DNA from: Desulfobacterales bacterium
Lineage (GTDB): Bacteria > Desulfobacterota > Desulfovibrionia > Desulfovibrionales > Desulfothermaceae
Direction: 5' to 3'
Length of the DNA: 64,000 bases
NCBI GenBank assembly: GCA_027064715.1
Contig: JAMOPG010000245.1
Span: 1 to 64,000, forward strand
Within the stretch, counting starts at the first letter, position 1. Every line of letters begins with the position of its first letter. Both the position numbers and the translations under genes were made by a program. Positions 41,078-50,501 of this stretch are shown here, piece by piece. A model generated the notes under the pieces. It ran no database searches. It saw nothing but the letters and a program-made list of their open reading frames with translations, and was not told the origin of the DNA.

Positions 41078-42384
41078 CCCATATGAGGCACCTCACAAAT
41101 GGTGGTCTCACCTAACAATCCTCCAAAATACACCTTTTCTCCTGCCTTTTTGCCTGGCACAGGGATAATTCGCACTGCAGTAGTCTTTTTGTTGATGACC
41201 CCTATGGCCATCTCATCAGCAATGATGGCGGAAATGGTCTCTGCAGGTACATCACCAGGGATAGCAATCATATCTAAGCCCACAGAACAAACACTGGTCA
41301 TGGCCTCTAATTTTTCTAATGTCAAAAAGTTGTTAGCCACTGCATTTGCAATGTTTAAATCCTCACTAACAGGGATAAAGGCACCAGATAGACCACCAAC
41401 ATGGGAGCTTGCAAAGGAACCACCTTTTTTCACTGCATCATTTAAAAGCGCCAATGCTGCAGTGGAACCAGGTACCCCAATGCTTTTCAATCCCAGACTC
41501 TGAAAGATCTCTCCAACACTATCCCCTACATTTGGGGTGGGAGCTAGGGATAAATCAACAATCCCAAAAGATACACCCAATTCATTGGCAACCTCCCTGG
41601 CTATTATTTCCCCAACCCTGGTTACCTTATACGCAGTTCTTTTTATTATTTCTGAGACTTCACCTAGGGTTAGGCGGGGATTGTTGCCAATAGCCCTGTC
41701 AATTGCCTTTTTAACTACACCAGGACCGCTTACACCAACATTTATCACTGCATCTGGTTCTCCAACACCAAGGTAGGCACCTGCCATAAAGGGGACATCT
41801 TGAGGTATATTTGCAAATACACACAACTTAGCACAACTAATTCCTCCATTGTCAGCCGATAACTGGGCAGCCTCTTTAATTTTTTCTCCTAAAAGGAGCA
41901 CTGCATCCATATTTATCCCAGCCTTGGAAGAAGCAACATTAATTGATGCACATACCCGATTGGTGTTTGCAAGTGCCAGTGGAATTGCATGAATTAATTC
42001 TAGATCCCCCTTTGTCATCCCTTTTTCAACCAAAGCACTAAAACCCCCAATAAAATCCACCCCCACCTCTTGAGCAATCAAGTCCAATGCACAGGCCACA
42101 TCAACAAGTTCATCCCTATTAAAACACCCTCCACATACTGCTATAGGACTAACAGCGATCCTTTTGTTAACCACCTCTATTCCATATTTCTCTCCCACCC
42201 TGTTACAGGTTTCAACAAAATTATCTGCTAATACTTTTATCTTGTTGGTAACTTTATTTATAAATTGCTCTACACTGTGAGATATGCAGTCAAAAAGATT
42301 TATCCCCAACGTCACAGTTCTCACATCAAGATGCTCATTTTTTACCATTTCCAAAAGCTGTAAGACTTCCCCTTTACTTAACAT
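41011..42384 (-). CDS. PFL family protein (UPF0210/DUF711)
   Basis: MVKNEHLDVRTVTLGINLFDCI, GIVDLSLAPTPNVGDSVGEI, C-terminal CSGGFVKKGGRIPAPVQSL. Confidence 0.93.
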   Translation of the reverse strand: MLSKGEVLQLLEMVKNEHLDVRTVTLGINLFDCISHSVEQFINKVTNKIKVLADNFVETCNRVGEKYGIEVVNKRIAVSPIAVCGGCFNRDELVDVACALDLIAQEVGVDFIGGFSALVEKGMTKGDLELIHAIPLALANTNRVCASINVASSKAGINMDAVLLLGEKIKEAAQLSADNGGISCAKLCVFANIPQDVPFMAGAYLGVGEPDAVINVGVSGPGVVKKAIDRAIGNNPRLTLGEVSEIIKRTAYKVTRVGEIIAREVANELGVSFGIVDLSLAPTPNVGDSVGEIFQSLGLKSIGVPGSTAALALLNDAVKKGGSFASSHVGGLSGAFIPVSEDLNIANAVANNFLTLEKLEAMTSVCSVGLDMIAIPGDVPAETISAIIADEMAIGVINKKTTAVRIIPVPGKKAGEKVYFGGLLGETTICEVPHMGCSGGFVKKGGRIPAPVQSLVN

Positions 42385-42406
42385 AAAAACTTCCCATTAA
42401 AAGTTT

Positions 42407-42958
42407 CTAGATTCTTGATAATTCTTCGAATATCCTTCTATGTTGTATGGTTATATCGAGTTCAAGCTCCAATGCCTTTTTTCTCAAAGCATCAGAGAAC
42501 TCAGATAGCTTTACATGTCTAGGAATCTCCACCTCATAAATGGTCATGGTCTTGTCAGGGAACGCGGGTGTTCTATTTATAAACTTGAGATTGGCAATAT
42601 TTACTCCGAACCTATACATAACACAGCTTATTTCAGCTATAAGACCTACCCTGTCACGTCCTATACTCACAATCACAAAATCCTCTTTGTCTACACTTTG
42701 TGCATTTTCCTTTTTCTCCAGCTTTTTTGTAAGAACCCTTAATTTTAAAGGGATTAACCTATCTTTTAGCAAAGACTCCAGCCTTGTTATATCAAGATCA
42801 GGTGGTAAAGAAACCACAAACATTCCACAAAATTCCCCTTGCAACACTGTCTGAGAAATATCCTCTATATTACAACCATTCTCAGCAAAAACAGAAGAAA
42901 TATTACAAACTATACCAGGTCTGTCATTTCCAAAAACAGCTACAACGACCTTTTCCAT
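42407..42958 (-). CDS. ACT-domain regulatory protein (GcvR-like, two ACT domains)
   Basis: VAVFGNDRPGIVCNISSVFAENGCNIEDI and VSIGRDRVGLIAEISCVMYRFGVNIANL. Confidence 0.92.
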   Translation of the reverse strand: MEKVVVAVFGNDRPGIVCNISSVFAENGCNIEDISQTVLQGEFCGMFVVSLPPDLDITRLESLLKDRLIPLKLRVLTKKLEKKENAQSVDKEDFVIVSIGRDRVGLIAEISCVMYRFGVNIANLKFINRTPAFPDKTMTIYEVEIPRHVKLSEFSDALRKKALELELDITIQHRRIFEELSRI

Positions 42959-43224
42959 TTAACTCCCTCATAATTTAATTTACACAATGCTACACAAAAA
43001 TCAATGCAGGTTATATATTTTACGCTTAAACAAAAATCAAGGAATTAAAGTTCCCAATGTAAAATTTCTGCAAAATTAACTTCCTTACATATTTTTTTAA
43101 AAACAATCCATTTTTATTATTAACAATCAATAATTATGCTTGACATTACAAAAAAATATTATTTAGATACACTTCATGTTACTAATATATAATTTTTAAT
43201 ACCAAGGCTATCAGGGAGGTAAAA

Positions 43225-44010
43225 ATGGTATCAAAAAATATAAAACTTTTAAAAATCTTTCTTGGTCTGACATTTATTTTACTGCCTTCTATCTGCATGG
43301 CACATTTTGGAACAATAATGCTAAAAAACACTATGCTTGATCAATACACACGAAAAACTCAGGCTATATTTGCGTTCATACATCCCTTTGAACAAAATGG
43401 GATGGATTTAGAGATACCTGACAAAGTGGAGATGATCAACCTGACTACTGGGGAAAAAATAGATCTAATTAACTTTCTTATACCCAAAAAGATCCTAAAT
43501 CATAAAGCATACAAATCAAACATTGCCATTAAAAAGCCAGGGGTATATTGCATTTATATGATTCCAAAACCATATTTTGAACCAGCAGAAGACAAATTTA
43601 TAAAGCACATAACAAAGACATATCTTGCTGCCTTTGGAGAAGAGGAAGGGTGGAGCAAACCCCTTGGATTAGAGGTAGAGATCGTGCCTTTGACAAGGCC
43701 CTTTGGTCTGTATGCTGGAAATGTATTTAGGGGTAAAGTATTGAGAAATGGACAGCCTATTGCAGGAGCAGAAGTAGAGGTAGAATACTTTAACAGGGGC
43801 TCAAAAATAAAAGCCAGAAATGAATATATGGTTACACAAGTTGTATTAACAGACGACAAAGGTGTATTTTCTTACTCACCACCAGCACCTGGATGGTGGG
43901 GATTTTCTGCCTTAACAGAAGCTGACTATAAGATACAACACAATGGACAGGATAAACCTGTTGAGGTTGGTGGAGTTATATGGGTAAAGTTTCTCCCATG
44001 GGGAAAATAA
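43225..44010 (+). CDS. NikK-like periplasmic component (DUF4198) of a Ni/Co ECF transporter
   Basis: Signal peptide ending CMA|H, DUF4198-like beta domains, position immediately upstream of CbiM. Confidence 0.85.
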   Translation: MVSKNIKLLKIFLGLTFILLPSICMAHFGTIMLKNTMLDQYTRKTQAIFAFIHPFEQNGMDLEIPDKVEMINLTTGEKIDLINFLIPKKILNHKAYKSNIAIKKPGVYCIYMIPKPYFEPAEDKFIKHITKTYLAAFGEEEGWSKPLGLEVEIVPLTRPFGLYAGNVFRGKVLRNGQPIAGAEVEVEYFNRGSKIKARNEYMVTQVVLTDDKGVFSYSPPAPGWWGFSALTEADYKIQHNGQDKPVEVGGVIWVKFLPWGK

Positions 44011-44042
44011 TCACTTAAATCCTCAATTGGGAGAACGCAATC

Positions 44043-44669
44043 ATGCATATATCAGAAGGAGTATTATCTCCCCCTTTACTCATAGCAGGAGCTGCAATCA
44101 CTGTTGTGGGGACCTGGATTGGGCTTAGAAAAACCAGGCCCAAAGAGGTCCCCCTCATGGCAGTTTTGACATCTGCATTTTTTGTGGCTTCCCTGATCCA
44201 TGTGCCAATAGGTCCTTCAAGTGTTCATCTTGTATTAAATGGACTTATTGGCCTCCTCTTAGGATTTGGGGCATTTCCTTCAATCCTTATAGCCCTTTTA
44301 TTGCAGGCACTTTTTTTTCAATTTGGAGGAATATTAGTTTTAGGTGTAAATTGTACCAATATGGCATTACCTGCGATTTTTGTATATATTTTATTTAAAA
44401 AATATTGTGAATCTGAGAAAAGGATACACAGATTAGTATCTGGATTTTTAAGTGGTTCTTTAAGCATCTTTTTGTCGACATTACTTGTGGCCATTTGTCT
44501 GTATTTGACTGGAGAGAACTTTACTGCTGCAGCAAAAACGATTGTTTATGCCCATTTACCAGTAATGATAATAGAAGGCCTTATTACTGCAGCATGTATT
44601 GACTTTATATACAGGGTAAAGCCTGAAATGCTTAAAATAGATGAAATAGGAGCAAAAAATGAGATATAG
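44043..44669 (+). CDS. cbiM: Ni/Co ECF transporter substrate-specific component CbiM/NikM
   Basis: MHISEGVLSPPLLIAGAA, SLIHVPIGPSSVHLVLNGLIGLLLG. Confidence 0.94.
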   Translation: MHISEGVLSPPLLIAGAAITVVGTWIGLRKTRPKEVPLMAVLTSAFFVASLIHVPIGPSSVHLVLNGLIGLLLGFGAFPSILIALLLQALFFQFGGILVLGVNCTNMALPAIFVYILFKKYCESEKRIHRLVSGFLSGSLSIFLSTLLVAICLYLTGENFTAAAKTIVYAHLPVMIIEGLITAACIDFIYRVKPEMLKIDEIGAKNEI

Positions 44670-45267
44670 TATCTTTATTTTGGTTAGCCTATTTTTATGT
44701 CTTCAAAATGTTTATGGCCACAGGATCGATGTGTTTTGCTACACAGAAGATAATGTGATAAAATGCTATTCAAAATTTTCTACAGGCACACCTGTGAGAT
44801 ATGGAAAATACCAGGTATATATTAGAAAGAAACTCATATATGAAGGTAAGTCAGATGATCAGGGAAACTTTGTTTATAAGATCCCAAAAGAGCTATTAAA
44901 TAATCCAAAAGACTTAAAAATAGTTTGTATTGCAGAAATGGGACATGAAAATTATTGGATTGTAAAAAAAGAAGAATATGCAACAAATATACAAAAAGAG
45001 CCAAGTTCAGATAATGATTTTTTTGATGAAGAAGAGGATCTATCTAAAGAAAACAAAACAACACAGACAACACATCAAGCCTCAATAGATATAATAAGGC
45101 TTGAAAAATCAATCAGAAAAATCATAGCATCAGAGTTATCACCTATCAAACTTGAACTTGTTAAGTTACAAGAACCCAAAATAGATTTACGGGACATTTT
45201 AGGTGGTATTGGTTATATATTTGGTATAATGGGAATAATTATGTATTTTAAATCACAGAAAAGCTAG
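44659..45267 (+). CDS. NikL-like membrane-anchored component of the Ni/Co transporter
   Basis: Signal peptide then HRIDVFCYTEDNVIKCYSKFSTG...; C-terminal TM; operon position between CbiM and CbiQ. Confidence 0.8.
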   Translation: MRYSIFILVSLFLCLQNVYGHRIDVFCYTEDNVIKCYSKFSTGTPVRYGKYQVYIRKKLIYEGKSDDQGNFVYKIPKELLNNPKDLKIVCIAEMGHENYWIVKKEEYATNIQKEPSSDNDFFDEEEDLSKENKTTQTTHQASIDIIRLEKSIRKIIASELSPIKLELVKLQEPKIDLRDILGGIGYIFGIMGIIMYFKSQKS

Positions 45268-45270
45268 ATC

Positions 45271-46032
45271 ATGTTACAGGAAACATTTTGTAGTGGAAAT
45301 TCTATATTCCACAGGGCAGATCCCAGAATAAAGATTATACTCTTAGTTTTGTATATTTTTGCAATAGTTTTAAACAACAGTATTATATCTGTCTTAATAT
45401 TATTTGTATTCTCACTTATCTTTGTATGTCTTTCAAAGGTATCCATATGGATGGTTTTTAAAAGACTGTTTGTAGTAAATACATTTGTTTTATTTTTATG
45501 GTTTTTTTTACCTTTTTCTACACCTGGAGAAACAGTATTTACTATATATAAATTAAAAGCATCAATGGAAGGAATCACAGAGGCGTTGCTTATTACCATC
45601 AAGGCAAATGGAGCTATTTTGGCTATTATTACATATGTATCTACTACTACAATACCTATGATTGGTCATGCCTTATATAAATTAGGAGTTTCTCAAAATC
45701 TGGTATTACTTTTCCTTTTGACTTATAGATATTTAGATGTAATATTTGATGAATTTAGCAGAATGTATAATGCAGCGATTATAAGAAACTTTATTCCCAA
45801 AACAAATATACACACCTATAAAACAATATCATACATGGTAGCTATGGTATTAATCAGGGCTTATGAAAGGGGTAAACGGATTTATGAGGCAATGCTTCTT
45901 CGAGGTTTTAATGGAAAATTTTCTTCCCTCCAGCAACTTAAACTTACCAAAAATGATTTGTTAATTAGCTATTTGACATTATTTTCTATTGTATTATCTT
46001 TTGTGCCTCAATATATTTGTTATCTACGCTGA
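45271..46032 (+). CDS. cbiQ: Ni/Co ECF transporter transmembrane component CbiQ
   Basis: FHRADPRIKIILLVLYIFAIV, YERGKRIYEAMLLRGFNG. Confidence 0.93.
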   Translation: MLQETFCSGNSIFHRADPRIKIILLVLYIFAIVLNNSIISVLILFVFSLIFVCLSKVSIWMVFKRLFVVNTFVLFLWFFLPFSTPGETVFTIYKLKASMEGITEALLITIKANGAILAIITYVSTTTIPMIGHALYKLGVSQNLVLLFLLTYRYLDVIFDEFSRMYNAAIIRNFIPKTNIHTYKTISYMVAMVLIRAYERGKRIYEAMLLRGFNGKFSSLQQLKLTKNDLLISYLTLFSIVLSFVPQYICYLR

Positions 46033-46067
46033 TATGATCTTTTCATATCTTTTGCAGGAAATTACAT

Positions 46068-46808
46068 ATGAACCAACCTTTATTAAGACTCAAGGATGTT
46101 TATTTTAGATATCCTGAATCAGAAAGGTTTGTGCTTCAGGGATTTAATTTTTCTCTATCTTTAGGAGAAAGAGTAGGTATAATTGGTCCAAATGGAGAAG
46201 GAAAGACCACTTTTTTGCACATTTGTGTTGGTTTACTAAAGCCAAATAAAGGAGATATCTTTTTTAAAGGTAGAAAAATAAAAAAAGAAAAAGACCTGTT
46301 AGAACTTCGGCGTACCATTGGTCTTGTGTTCCAAAATCCAGATGATCAACTCTTCTCGCCAACTATATTAGAAGACGTGGCCTTTGGACCATTAAACTTG
46401 GGACTGTCTAAAGAAGAAGCCAAAAAAAGGGCATTATGGGCACTTGAGCTTGTTGGTTTAAATGGCATGGAAAATAGGATCACAAACAAACTTTCTGCAG
46501 GAGAAAAAAGATTATTGTCCCTTGCCACTATTATTGCCATGAAGCCTCAGGTTATGCTCTTGGATGAACCAACAACAGGACTCGCTCCTGAGACTAGAGA
46601 AAGGATTATATGCCTGCTCAATGATCTACCAATGGATTTAGTGATCGTGTCCCATGATTGGGATTTTCTGGTAAGGACCACCAATAACCTATATCTTTTG
46701 AAGGATGGGCAGCTTATTAAAAAGGATATGTCCATATTACACAAGCATAAACACGTCCATCCCTATGGAGACATTCCCCATGAACACTGTGATGTATATG
46801 TTATTTAA
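46068..46808 (+). CDS. cbiO: Ni/Co ECF transporter ATPase CbiO with His-rich tail
   Basis: GPNGEGKTTFL, NPDDQLFSPTILEDVAFGPLNLGLS, LSAGEKRLLSLATI; tail LHKHKHVHPYGDIPHEHCDVYVI. Confidence 0.95.
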   Translation: MNQPLLRLKDVYFRYPESERFVLQGFNFSLSLGERVGIIGPNGEGKTTFLHICVGLLKPNKGDIFFKGRKIKKEKDLLELRRTIGLVFQNPDDQLFSPTILEDVAFGPLNLGLSKEEAKKRALWALELVGLNGMENRITNKLSAGEKRLLSLATIIAMKPQVMLLDEPTTGLAPETRERIICLLNDLPMDLVIVSHDWDFLVRTTNNLYLLKDGQLIKKDMSILHKHKHVHPYGDIPHEHCDVYVI

Positions 46809-46931
46809 AAAACTCTGCATGTGGCCAAAAGGCAATGATCTCTTTGTGTTAAATTAGGTTATAAACATTATCTTCTTGCTCCACTAAAAGTGGCCTAATC
46901 TATATAGCCAGTCTTTTGGTCTCATCGCATA

Positions 46932-47426
46932 TTACTGGAGGTTTTTGCTTGATTTTGCACCTAGTGAATGCAACTTGGTAATGACATTTTGTCCTTTTTC
47001 TGTCCTTTTCCATGCTTCAAAAAATTGCATCCAATCTCTAAAATCATAAACCTTTTCATCTAACTGATCCTCATGGGCAGAAACCCAAAGATGAAAAATA
47101 GATATTTCAACTTCAAATGCCTTACTATTTAAAACACTGGGAATTACGTCATGAGAAAATCTTTCCCCTTCATAATTTTTTAATATAAAATCTAAAACAG
47201 CACGTTGAGAAACATCTGGACTAAGTTTCTTTCCATTTAACTCACTTGCAAGCTTATACAATAACTCATATTCTTTTTGAATATGAGAGAGTACTTCGTC
47301 AGGGATTTTTAATACTATTGAGCCATCATTTCCTTCAGATGTAGCAAAATAAAATCTAAGCCACATCTCAAATTTTATTACATCACATATTTCCTTTAAT
47401 GCCTTTTTAAATTTTTCCTGCGCCAT
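46932..47426 (-). CDS. Hypothetical protein
   Basis: ORF (track 46932..47438) starting three nt after the S24 repressor gene; ATG 47426 has SD GGGAG. No family recognised. Confidence 0.7.
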   Translation of the reverse strand: MAQEKFKKALKEICDVIKFEMWLRFYFATSEGNDGSIVLKIPDEVLSHIQKEYELLYKLASELNGKKLSPDVSQRAVLDFILKNYEGERFSHDVIPSVLNSKAFEVEISIFHLWVSAHEDQLDEKVYDFRDWMQFFEAWKRTEKGQNVITKLHSLGAKSSKNLQ

Positions 47427-47440
47427 ATCTACTCCCATTT

Positions 47441-48058
47441 TTAGACTTTTCTGAAAAACCCAACCACTTTACCCAAATAACTAAATATCTCTGTATTGTA
47501 AGAAAGGTAGGGATACGTAACATTGTCAGAAATTAAAATCAATCCCTTTTGTCCAACACCTATCCTGCGTACCAAAACTATGTGATCATCTGCAAACTTT
47601 ATCTCAAAAATTCCAATATCTCCTATGGATAGATTGTGGTTTTTCTCAAAGAACAACACATCACCTTTTTTAAAAGTGGGAGACATTGAATCATCCTGCA
47701 TCTTTATATAAAAATAATCTTTTTGAGAAAAAGAAAAAATATCTCCTTTAATTTCCAGTATATTTGGATCTTTTTTATCTAACTCACTTTTTAAAAAGGG
47801 CTCTATTATGATCTTATGTTGCCCTTTATTTGGCTTTAAATAAGGTTCTCCTTCTCCACTCAAAAAATAAGTAGGATTTAAATTGTATTTTGAACAGATA
47901 TCCACAATCCATTTAACAGGGACTCTGCCTTTTTGTTTTGCCAAAGAAATAGCAGCCCTGCCTACCCCTAACTCTCTTGCCAATTCAGCCTGGTTTTTAA
48001 TTGGAGTTAGTTTTGTAATTTCAAAAAAAAATTCATTAAATGTTAGTTGTTTTGTCAT
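47441..48058 (-). CDS. CI-like HTH repressor with S24/LexA-type C-terminal domain
   Basis: HTH NQAELARELGVGRAAISLAKQKGRVPVKWIVDICSKYNLNPTYFLSGEGEP; MQDDSMSPTFKKGDVLFF...VLVRRIG. ATG 48058 overlaps the upstream stop as ATGA. Confidence 0.9.
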   Translation of the reverse strand: MTKQLTFNEFFFEITKLTPIKNQAELARELGVGRAAISLAKQKGRVPVKWIVDICSKYNLNPTYFLSGEGEPYLKPNKGQHKIIIEPFLKSELDKKDPNILEIKGDIFSFSQKDYFYIKMQDDSMSPTFKKGDVLFFEKNHNLSIGDIGIFEIKFADDHIVLVRRIGVGQKGLILISDNVTYPYLSYNTEIFSYLGKVVGFFRKV

Positions 48059-48765
48059 AGGGGAGAATTCCAATTTTCTTTTGGTGCCTCATAAAACCAA
48101 AATCCTATAACTCCCTTTTGTCTTTTTATGTTTGGATTCTTGAGCCATAAAAGGATCTTTTGATAAGAATCAAATACCCTGAGAAACGCCTTTTCATCCC
48201 CTCCCATATCAGGATGGGTTTTAAATAGTGCTTGTTTATAGGCCTTTTTTACAAGATTATATGGATTTTCAGAAGATATAAGCTCTTTTTGATTGATCTT
48301 AAGTAACCTCAATTCATTGGATATCCCAGACAACATCACCTTTTCTCTGGGATAAATGACACTTTTCCCAACAATCTTCTTCCTTCCCATATTTAAAATT
48401 TCCCTCTTGGCTTTATCTTTATTACCAAAATATTTTACATTATCCCACCAGATCTCGCCCAGCAAAAACACCATTTTTTCCATATCATAAACAGGTTTTT
48501 TGCCATGGCTTCTAGTAAAAAAATAGGAATATACATCCTCACTACCAAATGGGAGGATATTCAAAATAAGATAATGCACATTAAAAGAAAATGTGGCATA
48601 CTTCACCTCAATGGCCCTAAGTAAATTGTTAAACCATTTAAGTTTAAACACAAAATCTTCTTTACACCTTTTTGAACAATATTTTCTTCTATTTTTCTCA
48701 AGGGGCAGGCCACAGCAGACACATTTTCTTTCCCTTTTTATTACATCCAAATACATTTTTAACAC
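48055..48765 (-). CDS. Zn-finger plus C-terminal J-domain-like protein
   Basis: N-terminal CVCCGLPLEKNRRKYCSKRCKEDF; C-terminal VKKAYKQALFKTHPDMGGDEKAFLRVFDSYQ (HPD). Confidence 0.8.
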   Translation of the reverse strand: MLKMYLDVIKRERKCVCCGLPLEKNRRKYCSKRCKEDFVFKLKWFNNLLRAIEVKYATFSFNVHYLILNILPFGSEDVYSYFFTRSHGKKPVYDMEKMVFLLGEIWWDNVKYFGNKDKAKREILNMGRKKIVGKSVIYPREKVMLSGISNELRLLKINQKELISSENPYNLVKKAYKQALFKTHPDMGGDEKAFLRVFDSYQKILLWLKNPNIKRQKGVIGFWFYEAPKENWNSPL

Positions 48766-48778
48766 CTCTTAATCTTCG

Positions 48779-50497
48779 CTATTTTCCCTTTTTAAAAAAA
48801 TCAGCAATCTCTGTCAAAGGATAAGTATTTATCACATCCTCTTTTTCTAACCAACCTCTTCTTGCTTGATATATCCCATATTTTAGAACATTAAAACCAC
48901 CTTTTGAATGGGCATCTGAATTTATTGCCACTTTTACTCCAATCTCTTTTGCCATTTTTAGATATTGATCATTTAGATCAAGCCTGTCTGGTTGAGAATT
49001 TAATTCTAAAACACATCCTGTAGTGTAAGCATGCTTGATAATTTGTTCCATATCTACTTTATATGGCGGTCTTTTGCCAATAAGCCTGCCTGTTGGATGT
49101 CCAATAATAGTTACATGAGGATTGTCCATGGCCCTTTTGATCCTCTTTGTCTGATCTTTTTCTGATAAATTAAACTTACTGTGGACTGAGGCGATAACAT
49201 AATCTAGTTCTTTAAGTATAGAGTCAGATAAATCCAATGATCCATTGTCTAATATGTCTACTTCTATGCCTTTAAAAACCCTAATCTTCCCTTTATATCT
49301 TTCATTTATTTCATCTATTTCATCTAATTGTCTCATTAATCTTTTCTCGTCTAGACCATTTGCTATTTTTAATCTCTTTGAGTGGTCTGTAATACCTATG
49401 TATTCGAATCCAAGCACCATTGCTGCTAAAACCATCTCTTCAATGGTATTACTTCCATCTGTGTAGGTTGTATGAATATGAAGATCACCTTTTAGATCAC
49501 TTTGTTCTATGAGATGAGGAATTGCCCTTAATTTCGCTAATTCTAACTCTTCTTTCCCTTCTCTTATCTCTGGTGGGATATAATCAATATCAAGTTCATC
49601 AAATATCTCTTCTTCACATTTATTATAAAAGATTTCGTTTCCCCAGATATTAGATATACCAAGATCCTTTTTTACAAAATCACAAAACTTATTATTAAAT
49701 TCAACAGATCCTGTATATTTTATTAAATCAATTCCCCAACTCTTGTTACATGTATTAATCAAATTAAATCTTAGTCCAGATGAAAACTTTAATATATAAC
49801 TATCTTTTTCAGATAAAAATTTTATGTCTTTTAAATCTGCATATCTCTTGATTATCTGATCCTTCTCATAACTATCTTTAATCAATACATCTATATTTGA
49901 AACCACCTCCTTTTTACGCCTATAACTTCCAACTACCATAAAATTAGATCCATAAGATTCTTTCAAATATGATTCAAATTGAATAACTAGGGGCTCTACA
50001 TCACAAAATTTAAATACCTTTTCTCTCTTTATATAACTTTCCAATGCCTTTTTAAATTTTCTTTCACTTTTTTCACCAAAACCAGGTATATCTCTTAAAT
50101 TGCCATTATTTATTAAAATTAAAAAATCTTCAGGAGATGTAACATTAAATTTCTCATAAAGAATTCTAATTTTTTTGATTCCAATGCCAGGAATATTTAA
50201 AAGCTCAAAAATGCCCTGGGGATATTTTTCTCTATATCTTTGTATTAATTGTAAAGAACCAGTATTGATTATCTCTTTTATCTTTTTTTCTATATTTTTT
50301 CCTATGCCTGGGATAGATGTGATGTCTTTACCCTGGATAACAAGATCTGCAATAGAATCCCCATATCCTGATATAACCCTGGCTGCGTTTTTGTATGCCC
50401 TGATTTTAAAAGGATTTTCTCCTTCAAATTCAAGATATGTGGCCAGCTCTTTTAAAAGTGATGCTATTTCTTCATTGGTGGGATAAAAACTCTTCAT
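48779..50497 (-). CDS. polX: DNA polymerase X/PHP family protein, polymerase active site apparently degenerate
   Basis: HhH domains, GSYRRKKEVVSNIDVLI; PHP DLHIHTTYTDGSN, GITDHS, VHS, GHPTG, NSDAH. Confidence 0.93.
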   Translation of the reverse strand: MKSFYPTNEEIASLLKELATYLEFEGENPFKIRAYKNAARVISGYGDSIADLVIQGKDITSIPGIGKNIEKKIKEIINTGSLQLIQRYREKYPQGIFELLNIPGIGIKKIRILYEKFNVTSPEDFLILINNGNLRDIPGFGEKSERKFKKALESYIKREKVFKFCDVEPLVIQFESYLKESYGSNFMVVGSYRRKKEVVSNIDVLIKDSYEKDQIIKRYADLKDIKFLSEKDSYILKFSSGLRFNLINTCNKSWGIDLIKYTGSVEFNNKFCDFVKKDLGISNIWGNEIFYNKCEEEIFDELDIDYIPPEIREGKEELELAKLRAIPHLIEQSDLKGDLHIHTTYTDGSNTIEEMVLAAMVLGFEYIGITDHSKRLKIANGLDEKRLMRQLDEIDEINERYKGKIRVFKGIEVDILDNGSLDLSDSILKELDYVIASVHSKFNLSEKDQTKRIKRAMDNPHVTIIGHPTGRLIGKRPPYKVDMEQIIKHAYTTGCVLELNSQPDRLDLNDQYLKMAKEIGVKVAINSDAHSKGGFNVLKYGIYQARRGWLEKEDVINTYPLTEIADFFKKGK

Positions 50498-50501
50498 ACA
50501 A

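Noticed and set aside
41099-41776. Several overlapping plus-strand ORFs opposite UPF0210
   Set aside because: Antisense to a conserved gene, with multiple mutually overlapping frames.
42959-43224. Cobalamin riboswitch or NikR operator upstream of the Ni/Co transporter
   Set aside because: No B12-box-like conserved sequence or convincing NikR palindrome was seen; only a weak TTGACA at 43140-43145.
47441-48058. CI-like repressor as evidence of a prophage
   Set aside because: No integrase, terminase, capsid, tail or attachment-site duplication seen nearby.
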